Of a stretch of 64,000 nucleotides of DNA, positions 9,576 to 19,038 are shown in pieces (positions within the stretch are counted from its first letter, which is position 1; each line of letters opens with the position of its first letter). Origin of the DNA: Hathewaya limosa (GTDB lineage: Bacteria; Bacillota; Clostridia; Clostridiales; Clostridiaceae); assembly GCF_030815255.1 (NCBI RefSeq), contig NZ_JAUSWN010000001.1, positions 186,001-250,000 on the forward strand, read 5' to 3'. The translations under genes were made by a program, and so were the position numbers. The notes beneath the pieces were generated by a model that worked only from the letters and a program-made list of their open reading frames with translations, was not told the origin of the DNA and searched no databases.

Positions 9576-9607
9576 AGTTAAAAACGAGGCGTAGCCTGAT
9601 TTTAACT
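9576..9607. repeat. Interrupted hairpin at the end of the rhomboid gene
   Basis: Inverted repeat AGTTAAAA / TTTTAACT with an inner AGGC-GTA-GCCT hairpin lies directly after the rhomboid stop. It covers the stop codon of the transposase remnant on the other strand. No T run follows, so it is a weak terminator at best. It may mark the deletion junction of the old insertion sequence. Confidence 0.5.
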
Positions 9608-9781
9608 TAATCGGAAATAAGTCGAATATAAATCTGTTAAATCTATCTCTTCTACAAATTGACTTAGCAAACGCACCGAATCATTATTTGGAATCATGTA
9701 TTCAATATTTAGTGGAAGTTTTAATTGATAATTTCCACGATTTGAAGTATAATTTTTATGTAAATTAATATGTTTTGTCAT
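9602..9781 (-). pseudogene. IS1182-type transposase, N-terminal fragment
   Basis: The frame begins at ATG 9781 (minus strand), encodes MTKHINLHKN and continues through NYQLKLPLNIEYMIP, NDSVRLLSQF and IDLTDLYSTY. This is the conserved start of IS1182-type transposases. It stops at TAA 9602-9604 after 59 aa, where full proteins run to about 450-550 aa and carry the DDE catalytic core. It is too short to be active. The break falls inside the hairpin next to the rhomboid gene, suggesting deletion of the remainder. Confidence 0.75.
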
Positions 9782-9875
9782 ATATTAATTTTACTATAAA
9801 TCTTTCACTCTTTCGAGTGGGAGATTTATTTTTTACGCAAAAAGCTGTCGCACTATTTTTTAGTGCGACAGCCCC
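9602..9875 (-). mobile_element. Remnant of an IS1182-family insertion sequence
   Basis: The end of an element survives. GGGGCTGTCGCA, read on the minus strand at the right edge (to 9875), resembles IS1182-type terminal repeats. It is followed by two hairpins (9844-9872 and about 9799-9828) and the first 59 codons of a transposase. The rest of the element is gone. The family call is from recognition of the transposase N terminus, not from a database. Confidence 0.7.
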
Positions 9876-9881
9876 TTTTTT
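9844..9881. terminator. Bidirectional terminator (rhomboid / ftsH-like)
   Basis: Perfect 12-bp stem GCTGTCGCACTA with a T5 loop, followed on the plus strand by CCCC and a T run; on the minus strand a T5 run follows. It starts 15 bases beyond the stop of the ftsH-like gene. The stem was probably supplied by the end of the IS1182-type remnant. Confidence 0.8.
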
Positions 9882-9886
9882 CTTTA

Positions 9887-11644
9887 TTAAGAAAAAGTAA
9901 TATTATTAAAAATTATGTCTAAATCACTATCATACAAGGTTTCCTTATCCAAAAGAGAATTTACCATAGTATCGATAAGGTTTTTGTTCTTTTTTATAAG
10001 TTTTTTAGTTTCATCATATAAAATTTCTATAGTTTTTGTACACTCATCTAATATCAATGTAGAATTGTTAATTCCTAATTTAGATAGTTCATTCATATTT
10101 AGAAGACCGATACTTTGGCCCATTCCATAAATACTAATCATGCGAACAATAAGATTTGTGCATTTTTCAATATCATTAGATGCTCCAGTAGTTATATTTT
10201 CTTCTCCTAAATAAAGTTCTTCCGCTGCTCTTCCACCTAAAAGAACCATTATTTTATTTTGTAAATAAGATTTATCTCTAAATAAACTATCTTCAGGAAT
10301 ACTTAAAGTATATCCTCCAGCACCTTTGGTACTAGGAATAATAGTAACCTTAGAAATTTTTTCTTGAGGTAAAAGTATATGTGAAAGTAAAGCATGACCA
10401 CTTTCGTGTATAGCTGTAATTTTTTTATCTTGTTCTTTAATAAAATCTCTATTTATTTTTTCATGACCAGCTAATGAAATAGAATAAGCCCTGTCCAAAA
10501 TAAAATCATCTATATATTCGCTATCTTCATTACAAGCGATAATAGCAGCTTCATTTATAAAACTTTCTAATTTTGCACCGGAAAAATAAGCTGTTTTTTT
10601 TGCCCATTCATAAAAATTTATATTTTTATGAGGTTTATTTTTTAGATATAGTTTAATAATTTTATCTCTTGCTTGTAAATCGGGAAGAGCAACTTCTATA
10701 TGTCTATCAAATCTGCCAGGTCTTAAAAGAGCAGGGTCTAATACATCCAATCTATTGGTAGCTGCAATAACAATAATTCCTTCTTTTTCATTAAATCCAG
10801 ACATCTCCGTTAAGAGAGCGTTTAGAGTTTGATCTTTTTCATCGGAACTTCCTCCACTTTTAGAACCATCTCTTTTTTTACCTATGGCGTCTATTTCATC
10901 AATAAAAATTACTGCTTTTCCACCTTGTTTTTTTGCTTTTTTAAATAGATCTCTAATTCGTGCAGCACCTACACCTACATAAACTTGGACAAAATCAGAA
11001 CCAGATACGGCATAAAAAGGTACGCCAGCCTCACCAGCAATAGCTTTTGCTAAAAGAGTTTTCCCAGTTCCAGGTTCACCATATAGAATAATTCCTTTAG
11101 GCATACGTGCGCCATAAGAAGCATATTTTTCTGGAGTTCTTAAGAAATTGATTATATCTTTAACACTTTCTTTAGCCTCTTCATTACCAGCTATACTGTT
11201 AAAGTTATAAGAACAATTTTGTATAGCTTCCGCCTGTATTGAACATTGAGAAAAAGAGCTTTTGGAAAAAACTTTTGATGTTTTTAAAATAATATATAAA
11301 ATGCTACAAATTGAAATAAAAAATACTAAAGCAGGAATAAGTTCTTGTATAGATTTAAATGAATTTTCATGAACTAAAATATTATTTTTTAGTAAGTCTT
11401 CTTTTAAGCTTTCTTTTCTGGGATTATCTGTTTTATAAACTTGTCCATTTTTAAGTTTTACAGTGAGAATTGATGAGTTATCTAGGTAAACTTCTGATAC
11501 TTTTTTTGATGATATTTCTTGTAAAAATGTAGAGTAATTTTTGTGTAGATTTTTATTATAAGTTAAATTTACTGTTATCATAGAAATTAAAGAAATTATA
11601 CAAAAGGCAATAGGTATTAATAAAAATTTATTTTTTTTCTTCAT
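9887..11644 (-). CDS. FtsH-family membrane AAA+ metalloprotease
   Basis: ATP-dependent zinc protease that extracts and degrades membrane and soluble proteins as a hexamer. The 585 aa comprise two transmembrane helices (about 7-26 and 102-120) with a short external domain between, Walker A GEPGTGKT at 189-196, Walker B VIFIDEIDAIG, second region of homology with two arginines (LRPGRFDRH), and zinc motif HESGH in the protease domain. FtsH proteins are often 600-650 aa; this one has a shorter C-terminal tail and may be a paralogue of the main FtsH. GGTAGGTGAT precedes the ATG. It is divergent from the DUF1232 gene. Confidence 0.88.
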   Translation of the reverse strand: MKKKNKFLLIPIAFCIISLISMITVNLTYNKNLHKNYSTFLQEISSKKVSEVYLDNSSILTVKLKNGQVYKTDNPRKESLKEDLLKNNILVHENSFKSIQELIPALVFFISICSILYIILKTSKVFSKSSFSQCSIQAEAIQNCSYNFNSIAGNEEAKESVKDIINFLRTPEKYASYGARMPKGIILYGEPGTGKTLLAKAIAGEAGVPFYAVSGSDFVQVYVGVGAARIRDLFKKAKKQGGKAVIFIDEIDAIGKKRDGSKSGGSSDEKDQTLNALLTEMSGFNEKEGIIVIAATNRLDVLDPALLRPGRFDRHIEVALPDLQARDKIIKLYLKNKPHKNINFYEWAKKTAYFSGAKLESFINEAAIIACNEDSEYIDDFILDRAYSISLAGHEKINRDFIKEQDKKITAIHESGHALLSHILLPQEKISKVTIIPSTKGAGGYTLSIPEDSLFRDKSYLQNKIMVLLGGRAAEELYLGEENITTGASNDIEKCTNLIVRMISIYGMGQSIGLLNMNELSKLGINNSTLILDECTKTIEILYDETKKLIKKNKNLIDTMVNSLLDKETLYDSDLDIIFNNITFS

Positions 11645-11825
11645 TAATTATCACCTACCAAATTAATTTTTATTTTAATGTGTTCTCATTATATTAGTTT
11701 TTAATAATTAAGTCTAATGAAATACATAAATTATGGATATGTAAATTATAGAACTACATATGATATACTAGAATTAAAACATAGTATAGGAAAATTAGTA
11801 AATTGAATTAGGGGGAGGAAAATAA

Positions 11826-12839
11826 ATGAATATTTCTGAAGCAACTATAAAGGTCACTTCTGAAGATTTAATTAGTATAATACAAGAGGTTATTTTACTT
11901 GCTAAAATAAAAGGATTGGAAATAAGTTCCACGGTATTTGATGAAGGAATGCTTGTTTTAAAAGGTACATATAAATTTAAAATTAAAATACCCTTTGAAA
12001 TTAAATTAAGATTTATTTATTTAGAGGATAATTTATTAAAATTAAAGATAGAGAAAATTTCTATAGCTAAATTAGGTATTTTTTCTTTTATAAAAAAATT
12101 TGCATTAAAGAAAGCTTTAAAAGATTTTATGGTTATAGGAATTATTACATATAAAGATCAAGTATGTATAGAATTAAATACTTTGTTTACTATAATTCCA
12201 TATGTAACTTTACAACTTAATGAGATAAATGTAAGTGATGAAGATATTTTTATTAAAATTAAAGAAATATCTTTTAATATGGATAAAAAATATGTTGAAT
12301 TTGAAGAAGCTATGAAAAGAAATGAAAAAATACAAAATGTATGGGAGCTTAATCTAAAAAAAGAGAAAAATGAAGAAAAAGTTGTATTAAATGCGGAGAA
12401 TAAAGTAGAAGATAGATATACTTTAATAAGAGATAATATAGAAAACTCTGTAACATGCGATTATAAAGACTTACTTAAATATGCTTTAATTATTCCAGAT
12501 ATTATGGCCTTAATATATAGGCTAATAAAAGATAAACGAGTTGAAAATAAGTATAAAATTATTTTAGGAGGAGTTATAACGTATATTGCATCGCCAATAG
12601 ACATAATTCCAGATAAAATACCGTTTATAGGAAAAGTAGATGAATTAGCTTTAATATTTTTTGCATTAGATAAGATTATAAACCAAGTTCCTGATGAAGT
12701 TATTCTTCAAAATTGGGAAGGAGAAGAGAATATAATCTTAACTATAAAAGAAGGTGTTAAAGTTATAACGAGCGCTGTTGGTGGTAATAATGTGGATAAG
12801 GTGTTTAATTATATAAATTTTGGGATAAAAAATATTTAA
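11826..12839 (+). CDS. DUF1232 (YkvA-like) protein with an uncharacterised N-terminal domain
   Basis: Protein of 337 aa in two parts. The C-terminal third has the DUF1232 signature ASPIDIIPDKIPFIGKVDE, a short membrane-associated domain of unknown role. The N-terminal 150 residues are rich in beta-forming residues and lysine and match no family that I recognise; a charged linker (KKEKNEEK) joins the parts. GGGGGAGG precedes the ATG. It is divergent from the ftsH-like gene; the 181-base gap should hold both promoters. Confidence 0.7.
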   Translation: MNISEATIKVTSEDLISIIQEVILLAKIKGLEISSTVFDEGMLVLKGTYKFKIKIPFEIKLRFIYLEDNLLKLKIEKISIAKLGIFSFIKKFALKKALKDFMVIGIITYKDQVCIELNTLFTIIPYVTLQLNEINVSDEDIFIKIKEISFNMDKKYVEFEEAMKRNEKIQNVWELNLKKEKNEEKVVLNAENKVEDRYTLIRDNIENSVTCDYKDLLKYALIIPDIMALIYRLIKDKRVENKYKIILGGVITYIASPIDIIPDKIPFIGKVDELALIFFALDKIINQVPDEVILQNWEGEENIILTIKEGVKVITSAVGGNNVDKVFNYINFGIKNI

Positions 12840-12920
12840 CACTAAAAAAAAACAGGATTAATAAAAATAAAATTACACATTCTATTAATGTAAATATTTA
12901 TTGAAAGGGAGTGTAGTAAA

Positions 12921-13103
12921 ATGGGTGCTAAATTTGCAAAGGGAATAACTGCTGGAGCATTAATAGGAATGGCAGCAGGTATGATGATGGTTCCATCAAT
13001 GGATAGACAAACAAAAAGAAAAATTAGAAGAGCTAATAGAGTAGTAAAATCTTATGGTGGGGACATGATTAATTCAATGAGAGATATGATGATGGACAAA
13101 TAA
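12921..13103 (+). CDS. Small YtxH-like glycine/methionine-rich protein
   Basis: Protein of 60 aa with a short hydrophobic Gly/Ala/Met segment (about residues 10-27) followed by a basic segment KRKIRRANR. This resembles YtxH-like small membrane-anchored proteins, some of which are stress-linked. The function is unknown. A GGGAG ribosome site lies 8 bases before the ATG, and a strong terminator follows. Confidence 0.6.
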   Translation: MGAKFAKGITAGALIGMAAGMMMVPSMDRQTKRKIRRANRVVKSYGGDMINSMRDMMMDK

Positions 13104-13132
13104 TTTTAAATTTAGATGAAAACAGCCAAAAT

Positions 13133-13180
13133 AAAAGCGCTTTTAAAGGAAAAATGCTTTAAAAGCACTTTTATTTTTTT
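13133..13180 (+). terminator. Terminator after the YtxH-like gene
   Basis: A 16-bp stem with one mismatch (AAAAGCGC... / ...AAAAGCACTTTT) is followed by a T7 run. Confidence 0.85.
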
Positions 13181-13203
13181 ATAAGAAAATTTTTTAGATA
13201 TTT

Positions 13204-13233
13204 TTGCAGTAAAGGTTTAAATTATGTTATAAT
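13204..13233 (+). promoter_or_regulatory. Sigma-A-type promoter of the HTH-TPR gene pair
   Basis: TTGCAG at 13204-13209 and TATAAT at 13228-13233 are separated by 18 bases. They lie about 75 bases before the chosen start of the first HTH-TPR gene. Confidence 0.65.
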
Positions 13234-13306
13234 ATTGTTAATATTTTATATCTAATTTAAATTTTATTAAATTATTTTTATTACCGTGAAAAGGAAGAGT
13301 GGGTAT

Positions 13307-14617
13307 ATGGACATGGAAATTTTGTCTTTAGGGGAAAAAATAAAGAGGAAAAGAAAAGAACTTAATATGACACTCAAAGATCTTGCAGGAGACAGAATAA
13401 CACCAGGACAAATAAGTCTTGTAGAGTCTGGTAAGTCAAATCCTAGTATGGATCTTTTAGAGTATTTGGCCATGGCATTAAATACGTCAGTTGAGTATCT
13501 AATGGAATCTGAAGAAAGTCAGGCAGAAAAAATATGTGAATTCTTCCAAAATATAGCCGAGTCTCATATGTTAGAAAACGATTTAACTAAAAGTGAGCAA
13601 TATATAGAAAAAGCATTATACTATGCGGAATCTTATAATCTAGAATATATAAAGGCTAAAACTTTATTTCTAACCGGTAAAATTCACATGATTAAAGGAG
13701 AAAGAGCCTTAGCTCAACAGTTTTTCCTTTCAGCTAATGTTATATTTATTAAACTTAATAAGTATGAGGAGATAATCAATACATTTTTGAATTTAGGGGT
13801 TATTACCTTAGAATTAAAGGCATATCATTCTTCATGCACTTATTTTCAACAAGCTGAAAAAGTATTTTTAGATAATAATGTTGGAAATGATTTTTTAATA
13901 GGTCAGATATATTATTATATAGCGTATACTTATTTTAAATTAGAGCAAGTAGACAAGTCTATCAAATACTCATATTTAGCAGAAGAAAAATTTAAGCAAT
14001 TAAACAATAAAAAAGATTATGCAAAATCTTTATTACTGTTATCAGAACAATATTGTAAAAAAGAACAATTAGAAAATGCAATAAATTATTCAAAAAGAGC
14101 ATTAGCTATATATAAAGAAATTCAAGATGTTAAAAATATATCTGAAATTGAAAATAATATTGGAAAACTTTTCTCAGATTTTGGCAATATAGATGAAGCG
14201 TTTATACATCTACAAATTTCTAAAAAATTGAGAATAGATAATAAAGATCCTAAAGTTATAGAAACGTTAATAACAATGTGTGAAAACTATATAAAGTTTA
14301 AAAATATATCTAAGTCTAAAGAAATTTTAGAAGAAATAATGATAGAAGTACAAAATGGAAATAAGAAGGCATTAGTAGATTATTATCTTTTAAAATATAG
14401 GATTGACATGCAAGAAGAGAATTTCTTAGAAGCAGAAAACACATTAATCATAGCATTAAATTTTTCAAAAAGTATGGGTTATTTAAAGGAAGCAGGAGAA
14501 ATTTCAATGATGATTGGTAAGTTTTATATGGATAAGGGAAATGAATCTTCAGCGGCTAAGTATTTAAATGAAGGTGTTGAAATTTTTAAGGAACTTGGAA
14601 TTATAAATTATTTATAA
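13307..14617 (+). CDS. HTH (XRE-type) regulator with TPR repeats, copy 1
   Basis: The N-terminal XRE-type helix-turn-helix (about residues 5-65: GEKIKRKRKELNMTLKDLA, then GQISLVESGKSNPS) binds DNA. The remaining 370 residues are tetratricopeptide-like helical repeats, as in peptide-responsive RNPP-type regulators. The frame opens at GTG 13286, but ATG 13307 is preferred because AAGGAAGAGTGGG lies just before it. It overlaps the next gene's open frame by one base and is a clear paralogue of it. No small secreted peptide gene is evident nearby, so the ligand and targets are unknown; clpB downstream is one possible target. Confidence 0.75.
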   Translation: MDMEILSLGEKIKRKRKELNMTLKDLAGDRITPGQISLVESGKSNPSMDLLEYLAMALNTSVEYLMESEESQAEKICEFFQNIAESHMLENDLTKSEQYIEKALYYAESYNLEYIKAKTLFLTGKIHMIKGERALAQQFFLSANVIFIKLNKYEEIINTFLNLGVITLELKAYHSSCTYFQQAEKVFLDNNVGNDFLIGQIYYYIAYTYFKLEQVDKSIKYSYLAEEKFKQLNNKKDYAKSLLLLSEQYCKKEQLENAINYSKRALAIYKEIQDVKNISEIENNIGKLFSDFGNIDEAFIHLQISKKLRIDNKDPKVIETLITMCENYIKFKNISKSKEILEEIMIEVQNGNKKALVDYYLLKYRIDMQEENFLEAENTLIIALNFSKSMGYLKEAGEISMMIGKFYMDKGNESSAAKYLNEGVEIFKELGIINYL

Positions 14618-14643
14618 TGTTTACTTGGATGGGTGAGATTAGT

Positions 14644-15909
14644 ATGGAGATATTATCAACAGGGGAAAAAATAAAAAGAGCTCGTATTTATAAAGGATTA
14701 ACATTGAAAGAGCTGTGTGAAGATAAAATTTCTGTATCCAAGATGAGTTGTATTGAAAATAATAAAATAAAGGCAGAACCTTGGATATTGGAGTTTACCA
14801 GCAAAAAACTAGATATTAATTATGATTATTTAAGCAAAGATGTAAGAGATCATTTATTGGAAAATCTTGAAAATATTAAAAATAACAATAATAGCATCAA
14901 TTACGAAAAAGAATTGCAATATAATTTAGAGTATGCAGATGAATATAGGTATGATGATATATCTATGAGTTTAATGCATTTACTTTTTAAATACTATTTG
15001 GTAAAAGAAGATTTAAAAATGTTGGAAGATGTTCAATGTAAGTATTATGATGTTTATCAAAAAGTATATAATGAAGAAAATCATAAAATTTATTATATTG
15101 ACATGGCTAACTATCTTTTTATTAGTAAAGAATATTTACAGGCAGCGAATTATTATAATAACGTAAAAAATTTAATTATGAATGGTCATAATAGTAGTGA
15201 TAATTATAATGATTTGGCAAATATTATTTATGAAGAAGCTTCATGTTATGTTATGATGAAAGAATATGAAAAAGCTTATAGTATAATAATGAAATCTATA
15301 GAGTATATTCAATGGGTTAAAGAGGATTTATTAAAAGCAGAAATTTATCATATGATGGCATATCTATGTTTGCGTATGAATGATGATAGATTTTCCAAAT
15401 ATGAGGAAAAAGCTTTTAAGTATTATAAAGAAGAAAATATACAAAAAGCTAAAGCTATGAATGAATATGCTAGTATAATGTTAGAATTAGGCTTAAAAGA
15501 TGAAGGTATGGAGTATATAAATAAAGGACTAAAGGCCTGTCCTCAAGAAGAAAAAAAGGAATATATAGAATACCTTCTCATGGTATGTGATACATTATTT
15601 AAAAATAGCATTTTAGAAAAAGCAGATGAAATTTGTTCAGTTGCATTAGATATATCAATTAAAATTGATGATATACATTTAATTGAAAAATCATATTATA
15701 CAAAATCTTTAATATGTATGAAAAAAGAAAGTGATTATTCAGCTGAAATGTATATGAATTTAGCTTTAGATTCACTTGTGAAATTTGCACCTAAAAAAGA
15801 TATATATAACAGATATTTAGAAATGGGAAAAATGTATTTTAAATTTGATAATGTAAGAGAAGCTTTAAAATATTTTAACTTAGCTATTAAAATTGAAAAA
15901 TTCATTTAG
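14644..15909 (+). CDS. HTH (XRE-type) regulator with TPR repeats, copy 2
   Basis: Paralogue of the preceding gene, starting MEILSTGEKIKRAR and followed by helical TPR-like repeats to residue 421. The frame is open from ATG 14617, which overlaps the previous stop. The ATG at 14644 aligns with the paralogue's start and has GGGTGAG seven bases upstream. The HTH is more divergent than copy 1 (DKISVSKMSCIENNKIKAEP), so DNA-binding specificity has probably shifted. The two genes form one operon ending at a terminator. Confidence 0.72.
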   Translation: MEILSTGEKIKRARIYKGLTLKELCEDKISVSKMSCIENNKIKAEPWILEFTSKKLDINYDYLSKDVRDHLLENLENIKNNNNSINYEKELQYNLEYADEYRYDDISMSLMHLLFKYYLVKEDLKMLEDVQCKYYDVYQKVYNEENHKIYYIDMANYLFISKEYLQAANYYNNVKNLIMNGHNSSDNYNDLANIIYEEASCYVMMKEYEKAYSIIMKSIEYIQWVKEDLLKAEIYHMMAYLCLRMNDDRFSKYEEKAFKYYKEENIQKAKAMNEYASIMLELGLKDEGMEYINKGLKACPQEEKKEYIEYLLMVCDTLFKNSILEKADEICSVALDISIKIDDIHLIEKSYYTKSLICMKKESDYSAEMYMNLALDSLVKFAPKKDIYNRYLEMGKMYFKFDNVREALKYFNLAIKIEKFI

Positions 15910-15911
15910 AA

Positions 15912-15956
15912 AAAACAGAGTGAAATGTATTTAGTATACTTTTTACTCTGTTTTTA
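15912..15956 (+). terminator. Terminator of the HTH-TPR operon
   Basis: AAAAACAGAGT / ACTCTGTTTTT stem with a trailing T run, starting two bases after the stop. Confidence 0.85.
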
Positions 15957-16272
15957 TATAAAAATATAAAATAACATTAAAGAGATTAAGATTAGTTATT
16001 GTTGCAAATAATAAAAATGTTATAAAACTTAAAAAAGTTTCATAATAGGAATAAAAAAGTAGGGATTTTTTAGATAAGAAAGATAAAATATAGTGACGAA
16101 TTAATAATAAAATGAGTACACTAGTATTATTTGAAAGGATTATAAAATCATAAATTTTTTAATAATAATTTTATATTTTTTATAAAAAATAGTATTATAA
16201 TAGTAAATATAAAAATATTATTTTATAACTTAGTAATTAAATAATAAAATGAAAAAGGAGATGAATTATAAG
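15957..16272 (+). other. clpB upstream region, no gene seen
   Basis: 316 bases of almost pure A/T. I see no CIRCE element (TTAGCACTC / GAGTGCTAA) and no CtsR heptad repeats, although clpB is a stress gene. A TATAAT occurs near 16194, but no convincing -35 can be set. No small open frame has a ribosome site. Confidence 0.5.
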
Positions 16273-18867
16273 ATGGATATTGAAAAACTTACTATAAAAG
16301 TACAACAATCCATTAATGATGCACATAGTATTGCAGTTAAATACAATCATCAGCAATTGGATGCAATTCATCTTTTTATGGCTTTGATTTCAGAAGATGA
16401 AGGTTTAATTCCTAATATTTTTAGTAAAATGGGTGTTGATGTAAAAGCATTAAGAAACTTAACACATAAAGAATTAGATAGGATGCCTAAAGTATTAGGT
16501 GAAGGTGGGAATAGTTCAGGAGTTTATCCTACAAGAAGATTTGAAGAGATTTTTGTAAAGGCAGAAGATATAGCTAAAAAATTTAATGATAGTTATATAA
16601 GTGTAGAACATTTAATGTTAGCTATGATGGAAATAGATTCAAATGGTGCTATAGGTAAAGTATTAAAAACATTTAGTATTAAAAAAGATGGATTTTTAAA
16701 GACTTTAATGGAAGTAAGAGGAAATCAAACAGTAGATACTAACGATCCAGAAGGAACCTATGATGCTTTATCTAAATATGGAAGAAATTTAGTTGCAGAA
16801 GCTAAAAAGAATAAATTAAATCCTGTTATAGGTAGAGATGATGAAATTAGAAGAGTAGTTAGAATTTTATCTAGAAGAACCAAAAATAACCCAGTACTTA
16901 TTGGAGAACCTGGGGTAGGTAAAACTGCCATTGTTGAAGGACTTGCAGAAAGAATAGTAAGGGGCGACGTACCAGAAGGTCTAAAAGATAAAATAGTATT
17001 TTCGCTGGATATGGGGTCATTAATAGCAGGAGCTAAGTATAGGGGAGAATTTGAGGAAAGATTAAAAGCTGTACTAAAAGAGGTTACAGCTAGTGAAGGA
17101 AAAATAATATTATTTATAGATGAAATACACACTATTGTAGGTGCAGGAAAAACAGAAGGAGCTATGGATGCAGGCAATTTAATTAAACCAATGCTTGCAA
17201 GGGGAGAACTTCATTGTATAGGGGCAACTACTTTTGATGAATATAGAAAGTATATAGAAAAGGATAAAGCCTTAGAAAGAAGATTCCAACAGGTTCAAAT
17301 TGAGGAACCGACTGTAGATGAATGTATTACAATTTTAAGAGGATTGAAAGAAAAATTTGAAATTTTCCATGGAATTAGAATCCATGATAATGCTATAGTA
17401 GCTGCAGCAAAATTATCCGCTAGATATATAAATAATAGATTTTTACCTGATAAGGCTATAGATTTAATAGATGAAGCTTGCGCTATGATAAGAACAGAAA
17501 TTGATAGTTTACCAACAGAAATGGATGATATTAGAAGGAAAATATTTAACCTTCAAATAGAAAAACAAGCACTTGATAAAGAAAAAGATGCAGTTTCTAT
17601 GGCTAGATTACAGGATGTAGAAAGAGAATTAAGTAATTTAGAAGAAGAAAATAAAGAATTTACTGCTAGATATGAAAAAGAAAAAGCTCAAATAGAAAAT
17701 GTAAAAGAGTTAAAAGAAAAAATAGATAACTATAAAGCAGAAATTGAAGCAGCAGAAAGAGAATATGATTTAAATAAAGTTGCTGAAATTAGATATGGTA
17801 TAATACCTTCTCTTGAAAAACAATTAGAAGAGAAAGAAAAAATATTAAAAGAAGAAGGGTCTAAATCCTTATTAAAATTAGAGGTTACAGAAGAAGAAAT
17901 TTCAGATATAGTGGCAAAATGGACCGGTATTCCTGTAAAAAGACTAGTTGAAGGAGAAAAGTTAAAACTTTTAAGATTAGAAGAAGAACTACAAAAAAGA
18001 GTTATAGGACAAGAAGAAGCCGTTACCGCAGTTTCAAATGCAGTAATTAGAGCCCGTTCTGGTCTTAAAGACCCTAAAAGACCAATAGGTTCATTTATAT
18101 TCTTAGGACCTACTGGTGTTGGTAAAACTCAATTAGCAAAAACCTTAGCAAAAAATTTATTTGATAGTGAAGAAAATATGATAAGAATAGATATGTCTGA
18201 ATATATGGAGAAATATGCCGTATCTAGATTAATTGGAGCACCTCCAGGCTATGTGGGATATGAAGAGGGCGGACAGCTTACAGAAGCAGTAAGAAGAAAT
18301 CCATATTCAGTTATACTTTTTGATGAGATTGAGAAAGCTCATGAAGATGTATTTAATATATTTCTTCAAATATTAGATGATGGAAGATTAACAGATAATA
18401 AAGGTCAAGTAGTAGATTTTAAAAACACTATAATTATTATGACATCAAATTTAGGAAGTTCTTACTTACTTCAAAATATGGAAGAAAACAATTTAACTGA
18501 AGAAGTAAGAGATAATGTATTAAATGAGTTAAAATTAAGATTTAAACCAGAATTTATTAATAGATTAGATGATGTTATAATGTTTAAGCCGCTTAACATT
18601 GATGATATAGAAAAAGTTATAGATATATTCTTACAAGATACTAAAAATAGGTTAAGTGAAAGAAATATAGGATTAATTATAAGTGATAAGGCAAAAGAAT
18701 TAATAGCAAAAGAAGGATATGATCCTGTATATGGAGCAAGACCATTAAAGAGATATATTGAAAATAATATAGAAACTGAAATAGCTAAAATGATAATAAA
18801 AGGCAGTGTCTCAGAAGGCGATACTATTAATATTGATTTTAATGGAGATAAGTTATGTTTTAGTTAA
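16273..18867 (+). CDS. clpB: ClpB disaggregase
   Basis: Hexameric AAA+ chaperone that pulls proteins out of aggregates with DnaK. Domain order: Clp N-terminal repeats (1-150), first nucleotide domain with GEPGVGKT near residue 200 and Walker B ILFIDEIHT, a long coiled middle domain (about 400-525) that marks ClpB rather than ClpC, and second nucleotide domain with GPTGVGKT and ILFDEIEKAH. The open frame starts at ATG 16249, but that codon lacks a ribosome site. ATG 16273 follows GGAGATGA by nine bases and gives the usual start MDIEKLTIKVQ, 864 aa. It is transcribed alone and ends at a strong terminator. Confidence 0.93.
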   Translation: MDIEKLTIKVQQSINDAHSIAVKYNHQQLDAIHLFMALISEDEGLIPNIFSKMGVDVKALRNLTHKELDRMPKVLGEGGNSSGVYPTRRFEEIFVKAEDIAKKFNDSYISVEHLMLAMMEIDSNGAIGKVLKTFSIKKDGFLKTLMEVRGNQTVDTNDPEGTYDALSKYGRNLVAEAKKNKLNPVIGRDDEIRRVVRILSRRTKNNPVLIGEPGVGKTAIVEGLAERIVRGDVPEGLKDKIVFSLDMGSLIAGAKYRGEFEERLKAVLKEVTASEGKIILFIDEIHTIVGAGKTEGAMDAGNLIKPMLARGELHCIGATTFDEYRKYIEKDKALERRFQQVQIEEPTVDECITILRGLKEKFEIFHGIRIHDNAIVAAAKLSARYINNRFLPDKAIDLIDEACAMIRTEIDSLPTEMDDIRRKIFNLQIEKQALDKEKDAVSMARLQDVERELSNLEEENKEFTARYEKEKAQIENVKELKEKIDNYKAEIEAAEREYDLNKVAEIRYGIIPSLEKQLEEKEKILKEEGSKSLLKLEVTEEEISDIVAKWTGIPVKRLVEGEKLKLLRLEEELQKRVIGQEEAVTAVSNAVIRARSGLKDPKRPIGSFIFLGPTGVGKTQLAKTLAKNLFDSEENMIRIDMSEYMEKYAVSRLIGAPPGYVGYEEGGQLTEAVRRNPYSVILFDEIEKAHEDVFNIFLQILDDGRLTDNKGQVVDFKNTIIIMTSNLGSSYLLQNMEENNLTEEVRDNVLNELKLRFKPEFINRLDDVIMFKPLNIDDIEKVIDIFLQDTKNRLSERNIGLIISDKAKELIAKEGYDPVYGARPLKRYIENNIETEIAKMIIKGSVSEGDTINIDFNGDKLCFS

Positions 18868-18882
18868 ATAAAAATAAGAAAA

Positions 18883-18913
18883 TCAGTGGAGGGATACCAT
18901 CCACTGGTTTTTT
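18883..18913 (+). terminator. Terminator of clpB
   Basis: TCAGTGGA / TCCACTGG stem followed by six T. Confidence 0.85.
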
Positions 18914-19038
18914 ATTGAGGAAGAATATATAAAAGCTTAGGCCATTTTTGCAATATATTAAATATTTCTAATTTATCTTTTGTGATATAATGTAGGAAGA
19001 AAAAGTGATAAAAAGTTTTGTTTTAGGAGGATACATAA

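Noticed and set aside
15957..16272. CIRCE or CtsR control of clpB
   Set aside because: Neither the CIRCE inverted repeat nor the CtsR direct heptads can be found in the upstream region.
16758..17177. Minus-strand open frame inside clpB
   Set aside because: It is antisense to a strongly conserved ATPase domain, has no ribosome site, and its length follows from codon bias in the opposite strand.
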